Positions 1 to 11,574 of a stretch of 64,000 nt of DNA are shown one piece after another; within the stretch, counting starts at the first letter, position 1, and the number at the start of each line of letters is the position of its first letter. Made by a program: the position numbers and the translations under genes. Origin of the DNA: Actinernus sp. WN-2022 (taxonomy: Eukaryota; Cnidaria; Anthozoa; Actiniaria; Actinernidae); assembly GCA_030867875.1 (NCBI GenBank), contig JAOWCC010000577.1, positions 72,597,012 to 72,661,011 of the forward strand, in the 5' to 3' direction. Under the pieces are notes generated by a model that worked only from the letters and a program-made list of their open reading frames with translations, was not told the DNA's origin and did no database searches.

Positions 1-125
1 TGGGACCTATTTTGGTGTCCGGCTTATAGAGTTCAAAATACAGAGATTAAGTGGGAATGGATTTTTAGGGAACAAATTTGCTGTCCACCTTAGAGTATCC
101 GCTTAGAGGGAGTTGACTGGATATG
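1..125. repeat. Degenerate TGTCCGCTTA-type repeat
   Basis: Variants of GTGTCCGGCTTA, TGTCCACCTTAGAG and TATCCGCTTAGAG recur within 120 bases. The same word recurs at about 22,690-22,880, so this is a dispersed family of short degenerate repeats. No coding content is seen. Confidence 0.4.
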
Positions 126-144
126 GCAGTCAGCTTGACACTAA

Positions 145-365
145 GGGTGCGTTCGATTGACCGTATTCCGGAATAAGAATACACAGAATTATCACTACAA
201 ATCGTTTGTGTTGGGATTTTTTAGTCACTGGAACACTAAATGTATCCTGAATATCACATTTCAGCAAACGTTAGTAGCTTATAGTGTAAAATGTGCCGGA
301 ACCAGTGATTTCCAGAGATTATTCCATCTATTCTTATTCCGGAATACGGTCAATCGAACGCGCCC
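145..365. mobile_element. MITE, Harbinger-like, TAA target duplication
   Basis: A 221-bp palindromic element. Its ends GGGTGCGTTCGATTGACC and GGTCAATCGAACGCGCCC are near-perfect inverted repeats that continue into CGTATTCCGGAATAAGAATA. TAA flanks both sides (142-144 and 366-368). A 3-bp TAA duplication with GG-type ends is typical of PIF/Harbinger MITEs. It has no coding capacity. A diverged relative lies at about 33,741-33,965. Confidence 0.75.
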
Positions 366-678
366 TAAGGGTGCTTAACTGGCCAAAAGCCAGTGATACG
401 TTGTGTTTGGCTAGTAGATTGCTTTCATTCTATGATCTTTTTGGCCAGTAGGAATAACAGCACATCAGAACATTTTGTAGGGAACTTCTAGAATTTACAT
501 TATATTATTTCAGTTTGGATTGTCAGGCCTAAAATTTAGCCACATCACTACAGGCCCTTCAATTATATAGCTACTAGGATTGCTGGGTCCCTTTAAAAAA
601 GACCCAGTGAAACCTACATGTAATTGGCAAAGTAGCAGATGAAGTGATCTTATTTACATTCCTAAATGTTACCTGTAT
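366..678. other. Non-coding stretch, nothing recognised
   Basis: AT-rich sequence between two MITEs. I see no ORF with codon-like character, no RNA gene and no repeat structure here. Confidence 0.5.
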
Positions 679-1096
679 AGGGAACCTCGGCTAAAAACAA
701 TGTTTGCTCACAAATGATTGTTATGGATGCCTAAGTCTGTTTCTGTGTTTGTCTCATGTATATTGTACACTAGATTGTCATTTATGCACATACTTTCCTG
801 TCGATAAAACTCATTCAAATTTCCTGCGTGCAGCCATCTTGGATATCGTGACGTCAGTGTTGCACCTATTGTTACACAACAAAATAGCTATTGTTTTCTG
901 ACAATAGAGGCAACACTATGATGTCATAAAATCCAAGATGGCAGTGTGCAGGAAATTTAAATGAGTTTTATCGACGGGAAAATCGGTGCATAAATGACAT
1001 CTAGTGTCAAAATTACTGGAGACAAACACAGAAACAGGCTTAGGCATGCATAACAATCATTTGAGAGAAAACATCGTTTTTCAGACGAGATTCCCT
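679..1096. mobile_element. Foldback MITE with long arms
   Basis: The two halves are inverted copies. AGGGAACCTCGGCTAAAAAC at the left matches the right end read backwards with a few changes, and pairing continues almost to the centre near 890. Arms carry CCATCTTGG/CCAAGATGG, a YY1-like word, and a TGACGTCA-like site. No coding capacity and no certain target duplication. Confidence 0.65.
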
Positions 1097-1326
1097 TTAA
1101 GATTGGTTAGGAGGGGGAGGGGGGCTAAATTTAAATAAAATTTCAAAATTATAGTGTCAATATATAGAGCTTTAATTCAGGGTAGTCAGTGTTTCATTTA
1201 ATTTAATAAAGAGATGCAGGGCTCAGAAAAGCTGAAATGGCCTTTTACCAGGTTGTCATGATATACATGTACGTGTACCATAAAATCCTGGTTAAATAAG
1301 CTTTTCTGGTATGATTAAACCCCTGG

Positions 1327-1479
1327 CTATAGACCTATCCCCCGTGGCGGCCATATTTGAATAAACCTATTGTTAATGCTTACCCAGCCTCGTTTACCAA
1401 CATCTTTGAGACCGAAGCTGTATAAGCATTCACAATAGGTGGATTCCAAGATGGCCACCGCGTGGGATAGGTCTATAGA
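1327..1479. mobile_element. Short MITE, possible TA duplication
   Basis: About 150 bp with inverted ends TAGACCTATCCC...GGGATAGGTCTA, each beside TA. The arms continue with GTGGCGGCCAT and its inverse ATGGCCACCGCG. The TA flanks would fit a Tc1/mariner-type MITE, but the ends are themselves palindromic, so the exact boundary is uncertain. Confidence 0.55.
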
Positions 1480-2312
1480 CTGGTACCATAAAATCTAATC
1501 AAAGATCTCTACAACAAAACATGGCAGAATTAAAATAATTGCAAACTAACTTGCTGTTATAAATTATTTAATATCCATTTGGCATTAGATTTCATGGCCT
1601 CATAGTGCACTGGCTCACTAAAACTGAATCCACACATAATTTCTAGCTCATGTACTTGATCTGATTGGCATTCGATAGACCTCTTCTTGTTCAAGCACTT
1701 GTGAGTCATCAAGTGACATAAAGTTTGGTGCCTATGATGGAAGACAGTTAGATGTTATAATTTATTGAATACGAGGGTGAATGTACATTGTAGCAAGAGT
1801 TATTTTCCAAAATTGTATAGTGTTCTATTTCTACACACTGTTCAAAAAGATTGTAATGTAGTGATGTGAAATATTCCTAAAAAATAAATTTCACGATGTC
1901 CATGAATTTACAGACGAAAACTCGAAGAACTTAAAATATTGACTGAGGCAGCTCAAGCTCATGTTACGAAAATATAACTGATAAGGGTTTGTACATGTCA
2001 AAAGCGGCATCATTGAGCATGACCAAATAATTAAAATCAACAAAATGTTGCACAACACTATTTACAACTGTAAAAGACGAATGAAGCGATATTTTAACGA
2101 TATAGGACATTCCGTTTGTAGAGGTAATAAACAGTTCTAAGAAACATATTACACATGGCTAAGTGACGTCATTGTGACATAGCTTAAATTATCAGTTTAT
2201 ATTCCCTTTACGATTCTACACCCACCTACATGTACCAAAATTCAATCATCTGCGTTGACAACTTTTTAAAATATAGAACTCATGCTGTTTTTATGGTTGG
2301 TTGTGCCCACCT
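1480..2312. other. Non-coding stretch
   Basis: AT-rich sequence with no supported gene. A segment at about 1,960-2,000 (CTCATGTTACGAAAATATAA) has a partial inverted match near 3,440-3,480, suggesting that an older inverted repeat surrounds the element at 2,313-3,400. Confidence 0.4.
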
Positions 2313-3400
2313 TGGTATGGGAAGCTCATATTACGAAATATAAGGGTTTGTATGGGAACATAACGAACTCTGTTTACTAGCCAGAAATACTGTAATTTTT
2401 TCGAATAAAAATAACTTACCGTGCTACAGTGATGTCTTAATAATAATACTAGTGATTTATTAGCAATACATCCACTAGGTGGCTCTTCGTTTGCTAAGAG
2501 CTAAATAAAATTACAACTTTAAGAGGAAAAAAGAATTGTGATACTAATTATACTAATAATTCTTATTAACAATACTATGATATAAAATGTCTCATAAGTT
2601 ACTAACTCTTAATATTAAGTATAAAAATGGCATAAAGGATTATTAGTGTTAATTGGCATAAAAAGTGCTATAATATATAGATAATTAAGCTATGCGTGAT
2701 TTCGCTTTACATAATAAGACATTCCTAATTGCCTTCAGTGACAAATGCACTATAACCTGTGATACTTCTACACCTTCTGAGAGGCTATTAAATGTGCACA
2801 TGGCTATAAATCTGTTGAAAATTATCTGATTCCCTAGGTAGGAATAATCTAGGGCCCACTGATGATCTTAAATTATAAGCGCTAACATAATATAATTCTG
2901 GCCACACTTCATTATGCAAAGCCTTATGGGTCAAGTTCTCTTAGGGTGATTTTAGTTGACCCGTGAAACAGAAACTATTAGTTAGTGTGTAATACCAAGA
3001 TAAACACAAAAGAGAACAAAAGAATTAGAGTGTAATAGTGTGTAATACGCTAAGTACTATATATTTCACGGGTTAAGTAAAATCACTATGGCTAAAGTTC
3101 TATAACACGATGACAATGTCATTGTTACATGCTATTTAGAAGTGACACATTAGACATGTTACATGTCTTGTGTCATGTGTCATGTTTCTCTCCTCGTTGG
3201 ATGGATTAAAACTGATTTCAGCAGTTCTCCGAAGAAAAAACCCGGCTGAAATCCACCCAACAATGATAGAAACACGACACAATACATCACAGTGCCAAGG
3301 TGAGTCCTTTTTATTAAAAAAATTACAGCATATATGGCTAGAAAACGGAGTTTGTTACGTTCCCATGTAAATCCTTATATTTTGTAATATGAGCTTCCAT
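2313..3400. mobile_element. TIR element, about 1.1 kb, non-coding
   Basis: Left arm (about 2,313-2,445) and right arm (about 3,277-3,400) are inverted copies over roughly 125 bp with scattered mismatches. Both begin GTATGG(G)AAGCTCATATTAC and run inward to a shared GTGATGT word. The middle is AT-rich with no transposase-like ORF, so this is probably a non-autonomous DNA transposon of unknown superfamily. Confidence 0.6.
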
Positions 3401-4222
3401 ACAAACCCTTAATCCCCTTAACTACTAAACTAGTTTCTTTATATAAAGTTTTATATTTTCGTAACATTAGTCATGAGCTTGGGTCGCCTGTGACTGAATT
3501 TGTTTGAATTGCAATGTATAAACTCGTGAAATTTCACTTCTAAAAAGCAATATACCCTCAGTTTGCTGTATAAATGAAATTTCTGTTTTACAAATATCAC
3601 TGACAGTCTTTATAAAAGTGAGACATTTCACTCTCTTCAGTCTTCGAACAGTAGTTCGATCCTTCGCTAAAAGATTTACTCTCATCGATTTGGTCATTAA
3701 ATTGATAAAGTAAAGGTTTTCAAATAATGAAGACCTAGCCTGAAATTCAGCCGTCTCCTCTGTTCGTTCCTCCCGACAGAGACGTGTCTCTCCGTGCTCT
3801 CTTGGGAGGAACGAACCAGTCAAGACCCCCGGTCAAGACCATGAGACATGATCAAAATTATCCGTTTGAAAACAACAGCTGAACTAAAAGTATGATAACC
3901 TAGCGCGACATTCCCTTTTCTCGTTACAATCCACAACAATTGAAAGATCACATCTTACCTTTAAGTTTTCTTATCTCACATGTGTTTTGAAAACCCTTTG
4001 CTCAGTGTGGAAGCCATATTATACAAGAGATCACAAGAGATCGCACATCGTCCCGCCGAATCGAAGCCGTTAGTTTTCAAAATGGCGCGCTATGCCCGCA
4101 CAATCACGTCAGCGGTCTTTAGAAAAGCAATGCATCCTGGGATCAGTTCACAGCTTGCTAATAGTGGTGGAATTTACCCCCAATATTCACCACATTCACC
4201 AACACTGAAGTGAATAATTGTC
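3401..4222. other. Non-coding stretch with a strong hairpin
   Basis: No supported gene. At 3,762-3,816 a perfect 13-bp inverted repeat, GTTCGTTCCTCCC and GGGAGGAACGAAC, encloses a 29-nt loop. A CpG-containing patch around 4,040-4,110 includes AAAATGGCGCGC, which resembles a TATA-less promoter/start context, but no convincing exon follows. Confidence 0.4.
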
Positions 4223-4379
4223 TTAGTATATACCACACTCCAGGTGAATAGCCAGTATTTATTTTATTTTCTGTCAAATGGACAAAAACTCGCGGGAGAT
4301 GATCGCTGCTTTGCTCGGAGGTGATTGAGTAGCCAATCAGAGCGCGTGAAAAGTGATTCACTGGTGTGGTATATACTAA
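4223..4379. mobile_element. 157-bp MITE at the edge of the nested element
   Basis: The inverted ends TTAGTATATACCACACT and GGTGTGGTATATACTAA enclose a short non-coding core. The outer compound element starts 5 bp beyond the right end, and its proposed left target duplication (TAAATACT, 4,377-4,384) overlaps this MITE's last three bases. Confidence 0.6.
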
Positions 4380-4400
4380 ATACTACGGTGGCCCACAAGT

Positions 4401-4580
4401 GCCACGGCACAATCACCAAAGCCACGGCACAATCACCAAAGCCACGGCACAATCACCAAAGCCACGGCACAATCACCAAAGCCACGGCACAATCACCAAA
4501 GCCACGGCACAATCACCAAAGCCACGGCACAATCACCAAAGCCACGGCACAATCACCAATCCGACGGCACAATCACCAAA
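4401..4580 (+). repeat. 20-bp subterminal minisatellite, left copy
   Basis: Nine tandem 20-bp units, eight near-identical (GCCACGGCACAATCACCAAA) and a last variant starting CCGACGG. The array begins 16 bp inside the outer terminus and is mirrored at 21,841-22,090. Overlapping open frames through it are a by-product of a stop-free unit. Confidence 0.9.
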
Positions 4581-4604
4581 GTCACGGCAAAACCGCGAGA
4601 AAGG

Positions 4605-4734
4605 CTACGGCGGAAGTGGAAATACACGGCGGAAGTGGAAATACACGGCGGAAGTTACAACATTCCGCGGCGGAAGTAAAACTACTTGGAGGGAGCCTGG
4701 TAAACGCGCGCGGGACTCGGTCTCTTCGTGTAAA
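4605..4734 (+). promoter_or_regulatory. ETS-like GGCGGAAGT cluster before DDE gene
   Basis: Four GGCGGAAGT words occur within about 75 bp just upstream of the ATG at 4,735, followed by a CpG-rich leader. CGGAAGT is the core of ETS/GABP-type binding sites, which are common in TATA-less promoters. The same block is mirrored near 21,735-21,805. Promoter function is inferred from composition and position only. Confidence 0.4.
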
Positions 4735-5885
4735 ATGGCGGACGAAGAAACAGCGATAGAATACCTCTTTTATAGAGGATACGAATATGAGGAAATAATA
4801 GGATTGCTTTGCAAAGATTTTGGAATTGAAATGAGTTTACGTACTTTAAAAAGGCGGCTGGAAGGGATGAATTTGTCCAAAAAAAATGCTAACTACGATG
4901 TCAACACCGTTAGGCAGGCCATAGAGCAGCTTTTAGATGGACCAGATTCCTGCGTTGGCTACCGATCCATGTGGCATACACTCAAACTCGGAGGTATAAT
5001 TGTACCCCGACTTGTTGTGCAAAAGCTTATGCAAGAGCTTGACCCTGAAGGTGTAGAGTCCAGAAAAGCGCACAGGCTCCGAAGGCGGGAGTATCATTGT
5101 CTTGGTCCCAACAGCGTATGGCATGCCGACGGGTATGATAAGCTGAAGCCATATGGATTCCCCATCCATGGGTGCATTGATGGTTTTAGTAGAAAGCTTT
5201 TGTGGTTATACTTAACTCGCTCTAACAGTTATCCAGACAATATCGCTTGCTATTATTTAGATGCTGTCAGAGAGCTTGGAGGATGTCCTCTTGAACTCTG
5301 TTCTGAGTGGAGAGGAACGGGTAGTGAAATCTCACTCCTCCCTATTTTTTTCCGACATTTACCCCTCCTCCCAAGTGAGTTTTAAAATTTCTCTCTAGAG
5401 CATGTATGTAGATCCCATTTTCTTCCTCCTCCCTGTATGCTAAATTGTTCCTCCTCCCTAGTTTTTCTGGACATTTCACCCTCCTCCCTGAATTTTTTTG
5501 GGCCAATTCTCCCTCCTCCCTGTTCTGTTCCTCCGCCCTCTGTACTGACCTGGGGACAGAAAATGCTACAATGGCTGGCATCCAGTGTTTTTTCATGAAT
5601 AATCCAGACTCACACAAGTATGTTGCCTCGCCTAGAAACCGACGAATCGAAGCATGGTGGGCTTTTCTGAGGAAAACCTGGAGCACATGGTGGATTAACT
5701 TCTTCAAAGACTTAGTCGAAAGAGGAAAGTTCAACACAGGTGACCCCCTTGAAAAAGAGTGCATGTGGTTTTGCTTTTCAGGCTTGATCCAATCCGATTT
5801 GAATAGGGTCCAAGAAAGTTGGAACACTCATTACATTCGCAAAACTTCTAAAACTTCTAGTTGTTCAGTTATTTTGGCAATATGA
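4735..5885 (+). pseudogene. DDE/integrase-core protein, plus-strand copy, broken
   Basis: It starts MADEETAIEYLFYRGYEYEE and matches the minus-strand copy at 7,002-7,992 almost residue for residue. An N-terminal helix-turn-helix-like part (DFGIEMSLRTLKRR) precedes an RNase H-like core with the acidic residues in HADGYDKLK, TDLGTEN and RIEAWW. The frame is lost at 5,301 by a 242-bp insertion and resumes at 5,543. Similarity ends at 5,845 (after ...HYIRKT), where the frame runs 12 more codons into unrelated sequence, so the last 50 or so residues of the other copy are missing. This type of rve-like ORF is widespread in cnidarian and fish genomes. A transposase role is inferred from the DDE triad and position within terminal repeats. 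Confidence 0.75.
5301..5542. mobile_element. 242-bp CT-rich insertion in the DDE gene
   Basis: Compared with the uninterrupted minus-strand copy, 242 extra bases sit between the codons for ...LELC and TDLGTEN. CTCTG occurs at both junctions (5,296-5,300 and 5,538-5,542), consistent with a 5-bp target duplication. The insert is made of repeated CTCCTCCCT words separated by T-rich runs, and its ends (GAGAGGAAC, GTTCCTCC) are loosely inverted. 242 is not a multiple of three, so it shifts the frame. Confidence 0.65.
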
Positions 5886-7001
5886 AAAATTATTTTGGCT
5901 GAGCAAATCAAAGTTAAAGTTTATGTAAATGAGACCAGTTCTATTTCACATTTATAGACACTCCTTAAACATTCATTTCTTTTGTGTTTCCCTCATTAAT
6001 TATTTATGAGTTTTAGAATATGATGATTAGCATTGCCTTTTAGCCATATATACCATTGCCACTCACAAAGTTTCTGACAACTTTAAGACTGCCCTCAAAA
6101 AGTAGACATATCAATGGGAAACTCAAGGGTATATACCCTGTCTAATATCCTTTAGGCTTCATAGGACCCAGAGGGTCTTGCTATACTTCTCTTCACTGTG
6201 AGCATGAAATCTATAATGTGGACCACCAGTTCTATACAGGTCATTCACATGACTTGGATGGATGACTCAGTGACTAGTTCTCTCTTGAATAAACTATAAG
6301 TTCTGTATAATTTTCTGTTTCAGAACCAGTTTAACAATGCTTATATATAGACCTCATTCATTATGGCCACCACCTAATTTTCATAAATTGGAAGATTAAT
6401 GTGTACAGAAAAACTATTGGTACCACATGGAAGATCGTAACTAAATTAGTGATTGCCCACAGTTTGAAAGCAATGTTTCAAACTTCTGTCGAGTTATTGG
6501 CATTTTAAATGTAGAAAATACATGAAAGCGAGGCTGTAAAGGCCTACATGGTATTTCTCATACAAATCACTGTAACTTTACACCCTTTTATGCTACAACA
6601 CTCAAATTCTACAGAATCACGTTGTACATGTAGCTAAATTGTTAAAATACAGAGACCACACCCTTATGAATGAGGTGTATTGCCAATACCTACTGTACAC
6701 TGTAATAGCCAACTTGGAAACAACATATTAAGATACTGAGTGTAATTGTGACTATTACAGTCATTGCCTTTTTCTTAAATTCTGTACAGGAGGGCCCTTT
6801 ATCTGAATTGAGTACAGATGACGCATTGTCATCAATCCTCTTTACACAAACCCTGAGCTTATTGGTATTGTCTTTGCATTGCTAATGTCTCATTCACAAT
6901 CCATGAACTGCAATTATTTTGAGTTGTTCATAAAGATCAAGCGCTTCTCTCCAGTGCCCAGGCTGTTGTAGGTTAAGTGCACTCATAACATAGTTAAAGT
7001 A
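5846..7001. other. Spacer between the two DDE gene copies
   Basis: Non-coding sequence between the left arm and the 3' end of the minus-strand gene. I see no ORF of note, no tandem repeat and no inverted structure. It may hold the shared 3' region of the element. Confidence 0.5.
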
Positions 7002-7992
7002 CTATTGGTATTCATTCTGTCCCTCTTTTTCAATCAAGTGAGAACTTGCATAGTCCATCTCATTATTAGGTACTTCTACAAATAAGCTGCCCATCCCACC
7101 ATGTGACTCGGGTAAAGAGTATATTACATTTGGTCTACCACAGACAGTGTCATGTCTTGTTTTGCGAATGTAATGAGTGTTCCAACTTTCTTGGACCCTA
7201 TTCAAATCGGATTGGATCAAGCCTGAAAAGCAAAACCACATGCACTCTTTTTCAAGGGGGTCACCTGTGTTGAACTTTCCTCTTTCGACTAAGTCTTTGA
7301 AGAAGTTAATCCACCATGTGCTCCAGGTTTTCCTCAGAAAAGCCCACCATGCTTCGATTCGTTGGTTTCTAGGCGAGGCAACATACTTGTGTGAGTCTGG
7401 ATTATTCATGAAAAAACACTGGATGCCAGCCATTGTAGCATTTTCTGTCCCCAGGTCAGTACAGAGTTCAAGAGGACATCCTCCAAGCTCTCTGACAGCA
7501 TCTAAATAATAGCAAGCGATATTGTCTGGATAACTGTTAGAGCGAGTTAAGTATAACCAAAAAAGCTTTCTACTAAAACCATCGATGCACCCATGGATGG
7601 GGAATCCATATGGCTTCAGCTTGTCATACCCGTCGGCATGCCATACGCTGTTGGGACCAAGACAATGATACTCCCGCCTTCGGAGCCTGTGCGCTTTTCT
7701 GGACTCTACACCTTCAGGGTCAAGCTCTTGCATAAGCTTTTGCACAACAAGTCGGGGTACAATTATACCTCCGAGTTTGAGTGTATGCCACATGGATCGG
7801 TAGCCAACGCAGGAATCTGGTCCATCTAAAAGCTGCTCTATGGCCTGCCTAACGGTGTTGACATCGTAGTTAGCATTTTTTTTGGACAAATTCATCCCTT
7901 CCAGCCGCCTTTTTAAAGTACGTAAACTCATTTCAATTCCAAAATCTTTGCAAAGCAATCCTATTATTTCCTCATATTCGTATCCTCTATAA
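7002..7992 (-). pseudogene. DDE/integrase-core protein, minus copy, 5' end split off
   Basis: An open frame of about 330 codons with no internal stop, from the insertion junction at 7,992 to the stop at 7,002. Visible parts are a helix-turn-helix-like N-terminus, the basic segment ESRKAHRLRRREY, then the RNase H-like core. Counting from the LLCKDFG leucine, the triad falls at D109 (HADGYD), D168 (TDLGTEN) and E202 (RIEAWW), 33 residues separating the last two. The first 14 codons and promoter lie 13.6 kb away at 21,636-21,678 because a giant palindrome inserted here. Apart from that it looks intact, and it differs from the plus copy by few residues (F for L in RKLFWLY, Q for R in PRNQRIE), so both copies are young. 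Confidence 0.75.
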
Positions 7993-10689
7993 GGTATGCT
8001 GTGCGACAGAATCTGCTTCTAACCACGAAAAGTAACCACCAACTGCGCATGCTCATATGAATGGCAGCGTCCTCTATTCGTGCCTGCACGAAGTACATAC
8101 CTACATGTACCCAAGATGGCGGAGCACTTGAATCTTGATGCAGCTCAGCGAGGAGATAGCCTTCTTTATGCAGCCGCTCTTACTCTTAGTGTCTGTCCCT
8201 TCCCAGCGGCTGCAAAGGAGGCTAGGAGGTATACTGATATTCCCACTACTTGTACATGTACTTTATGGTTTTTATTGAATAATATTTGTTAGTATTTTTA
8301 CTAGAACATTTATCGAAGTTTAGATTATCAATTTAATTTCAGCCAGACTGTTCCAAACCAGGATTCCTCTGAGTCTGACGGCAGATCAGAAAACGTAAGA
8401 TATTTCTTCATAATAAAGCTGGAGGTTTATAGTCAATTCCAGCAATTCCCATCCTCTCCCCGGGCCAATCCTGGGTATTAATCTTTTTATCCTTCAAATT
8501 CCCCACGATGGGGACAAGCAAGTTGTTCAAATGTCCCACACTCCACACTAGAGCCAAAGAAGTAAAGAAAATGCCCCATCCTCGGGCACATCCATAATCC
8601 CATATGATCCCCATATGATCCCCATTATTGCTGGAATTGATTGCATTTGACATTTTTGAATCAGAACATTGCAAATGCCCCCCCCCCCCCCTCCCCAAAT
8701 GGGTCATTGGAACGAGTGCATTCTAAAGTGTGAGCCCATTTCTCTACAAAGTTTATATTGTCAGCTTTGAGTGCAGTTTTGCTAAGCTCCTCTCTGGCTA
8801 ATTTCAGGTTCCCACTAGTACTGAAGGTTAATCCAAGAAATAAAATGTATACTTTATTCATTTTCTTGCTGCCATAATTATTAAAATCCATTACCTTAGA
8901 CTCACCAGGACAGGGGGGAGATGGGCATTAGACATAGACATTACACAATTGACATATTTTAAGAGTCATTCGGCATTATAGTCATAGAACATAGAACAGT
9001 TAGATTTTTTGCTAGCCTGTCACTAGTCAGATATCAAGACTGGTTTCCTCCTCCCAAATATATGTATCTATAATATTTATGGTATAAAATAATAGACTAA
9101 ATAGGTAGAATTTTCTGTGTGTATCTGTGTGTGTTTTTTATTTCTCCGACCTAGTAATTTAATTCAGCCATGTAAACTGGCTCCCTGGCATTTTTAGCTT
9201 TCTAGTTATTTCAGGGTGCCAGTACCCTTTAAATATTCCAATTTCTTTTTTTCTCTAAATACTAATAATATGTAAGTAATAGGCTAAATAATGTTGTTGT
9301 TGTTGTTGTTAAAAAAATCCAGTGTAATGTCAAAGGTAATTTATTTTCACATTTCTAATTGAGCATCCCCAGGGATGCAAATTACAACTACAATACCTTA
9401 TTACAGTTTTCCAGCCAGAGTAAATCATTGCAGAATTCCTGCACTAAGAAAATAGATGGCCCTTTGAAAAATGGCAAAAGTAAAAAGGTTTTTTTATTAA
9501 ATTGCTCCCACTCACCTACATTGTACTACAAGGAGAACTTTTTTCTTATGTGAAAATGATTCTTTGCAACTCAATGTATTGAACTAGTTACATCTCAGCT
9601 TTTTCTTTCCGAGGAAGTCTGGCACTATCCAGGCTCGTTTAGCCTGCTTACAGGCTCTCAGGATTTTTCGGAAATGTTAGTTTTCGGGTCGGGTTTGGGT
9701 TACCTGTGGGCCGAGCGAGGCCTTGAAGGCAGTGAAAGGATCATAAGACTGAAAGCCCTTCTATGTGAAGAGGTCTTGATTACACCAACTGGTAAATGTA
9801 ACCATATTATTATACTAATAAATTATTGTAGCTCCTTTTAATCTATTTGCCTCAAATAAGAATCTGGGTTAAAGCCTAATATCTATAACTTTAATATTTG
9901 CAGGAAATTGACGTCATTGATGCAGGATGATCATGACTTCGACATCACATCAAAGTGAAAAATATCCAAGGAAAAGATAGGTGATTGACATATCCAATTT
10001 ATAAATCTGGTGAAAATGTTCTGCATGGTTCATTTATGCAAGCCATGTATTGTGCTGCTACAGTGTATGACAGAGTCATCGATTGAATGACTGTATAGAT
10101 AATTAAAATGGAAATGTTGCTGCAGGTTCTTCTTTCTAAATCGAACAGTCAAACATTATTTGTCACTTCACTCGGTTTTCCTTGTTCATTTTGGGGAATT
10201 TATCACTTAACCCCTGACATATTCCCCTCCTTCTTTCCTAGTACTACTTACTGGTATTACTCCTAGTTCTACTTACTCTATATATATACAGAGAAGTAAT
10301 TTAGAACAATAGTCATGAAAAAATGGCATGTGTACGGAGTGGAACTTGATCCTTCAGTCACTTGGTTACTAGTCCTGTGTCCTGGCAAACAATGCTTCCT
10401 AATCATTTATGTAAAGAGATAATTATTAACTGCTTATTAACTGAGTGCAAGGTCTGTATGGAAAAATATCAGACCAAGGTATTTTCTGTACAGACCGTAA
10501 CGTTAGACGTGGTCTCTACAGAAAAGACTGAGGTCTGATATTACTCTGCACAGACCGAGCAAGCAAGGTTAATAAGTGGTTTATTATATGACCCATTTAC
10601 TTGTATTATTGATGATGTTGGTCACTTCCGGTTACCAGTATTTCCATTTTCGGAATGAGGAGCGCGCATGCGCACATGCACCTTTTTCA

Positions 10690-11400
10690 TTTTAGTTATC
10701 CGAAATGAAAGAGAAGAATGAAACAAAAGATTGTCGACTTTGATGGCTGTTATTTTGTTATTTCTGAAGTCAAGAATTAATACAGCTTCACTGAGGCTGT
10801 GTAGACACAGCCTCATGCAGTCCACCTCTTCCATTCGAAGCGTATTGTGCTTCATTCTCCCACAGAGCCTCGGGGGTTGTCTTTTCATTTGCGTGGTATT
10901 CTCTAGTTGCTCCAGACTAATTCACTGACTTCACCAACTCTTTGTCCTGACTTTCGTGTTGCTCTTTATTTTTACTATATTGGCAAAACGTTTTGTCGTT
11001 TACTTCCGATCAGGGTAATAAAACTCACTCCGACAATGTTCGTCATCACTTATTCGTTCATGCCGAGAACTTATCTTTTGTTTTAGGTAGCTCAGAACTC
11101 TGTTTTTGTATCTTTTAACAGTCGGTTTTATTTGCCATGCTTTATTTTTGTGGATTAATGCTCGCTGTAGCTCATTTGAATTTTGTGCCGTCGAAAAGAT
11201 GTGATTTTGATGAGAAAAAGTAGGGGTTCTAAATTTGACCTGCGAGGAATGCCACAGAGAGTATTAGTGGTAGTACAGTGAACACCATTCATATCAACAA
11301 ATAAGTCTTAAACCATTCATGAGCACCTCTCCGTATCCACTTTCCAATACAAACGTACTATGATCTAAAGAGCACTACATTGGTACCTCTAAAATTGTAG
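10690..11400. other. Left-arm-only segment with a hairpin
   Basis: This stretch has no counterpart in the right arm, where the flanking homology is nearly contiguous. It holds a perfect 10-bp hairpin (GAGGCTGTGT/ACACAGCCTC, about 10,791-10,812). The short overlapping frames in it do not look like a real protein. It is an insertion in the left arm or a loss from the right. Confidence 0.5.
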
Positions 11401-11574
11401 CATTATTATTTCTTACTTTTTAATCTCAGAACTCCCAAATGCAAAGTGGTCGGCCATTGAAGAATCGTTTGGAATGTCAAAGTTTGACATTTGGGTTCGA
11501 TTCCCATAAGGTTCATAAAGGCCTACTGACTTTCCTTTGGGAGACAAGCTGCGCTTAATTCTCACAAGGCAACC

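Noticed and set aside
4401..4580. CRISPR-like regular repeats (20-bp unit; likewise 112-bp and 54-bp arrays)
   Set aside because: Units are directly adjacent with no unique spacers, and the DNA is clearly eukaryotic. They are minisatellites.
8080..8292. 70-codon ORF starting at the element's left end, and other short ORFs in the palindrome arms
   Set aside because: The mirrored sequence in the right arm has indels that break the frame, and no domain is recognisable.
11425..11530. tRNA-like stretch with GGTTCGATTCCC B-box in the left arm (mirrored at about 17,800-17,890)
   Set aside because: The T-arm can be drawn, but no acceptor stem, D-arm or anticodon arm of proper size fits; the rest is a perfect TCAAAGTTTGA hairpin. 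At most it is a tRNA-derived scrap.
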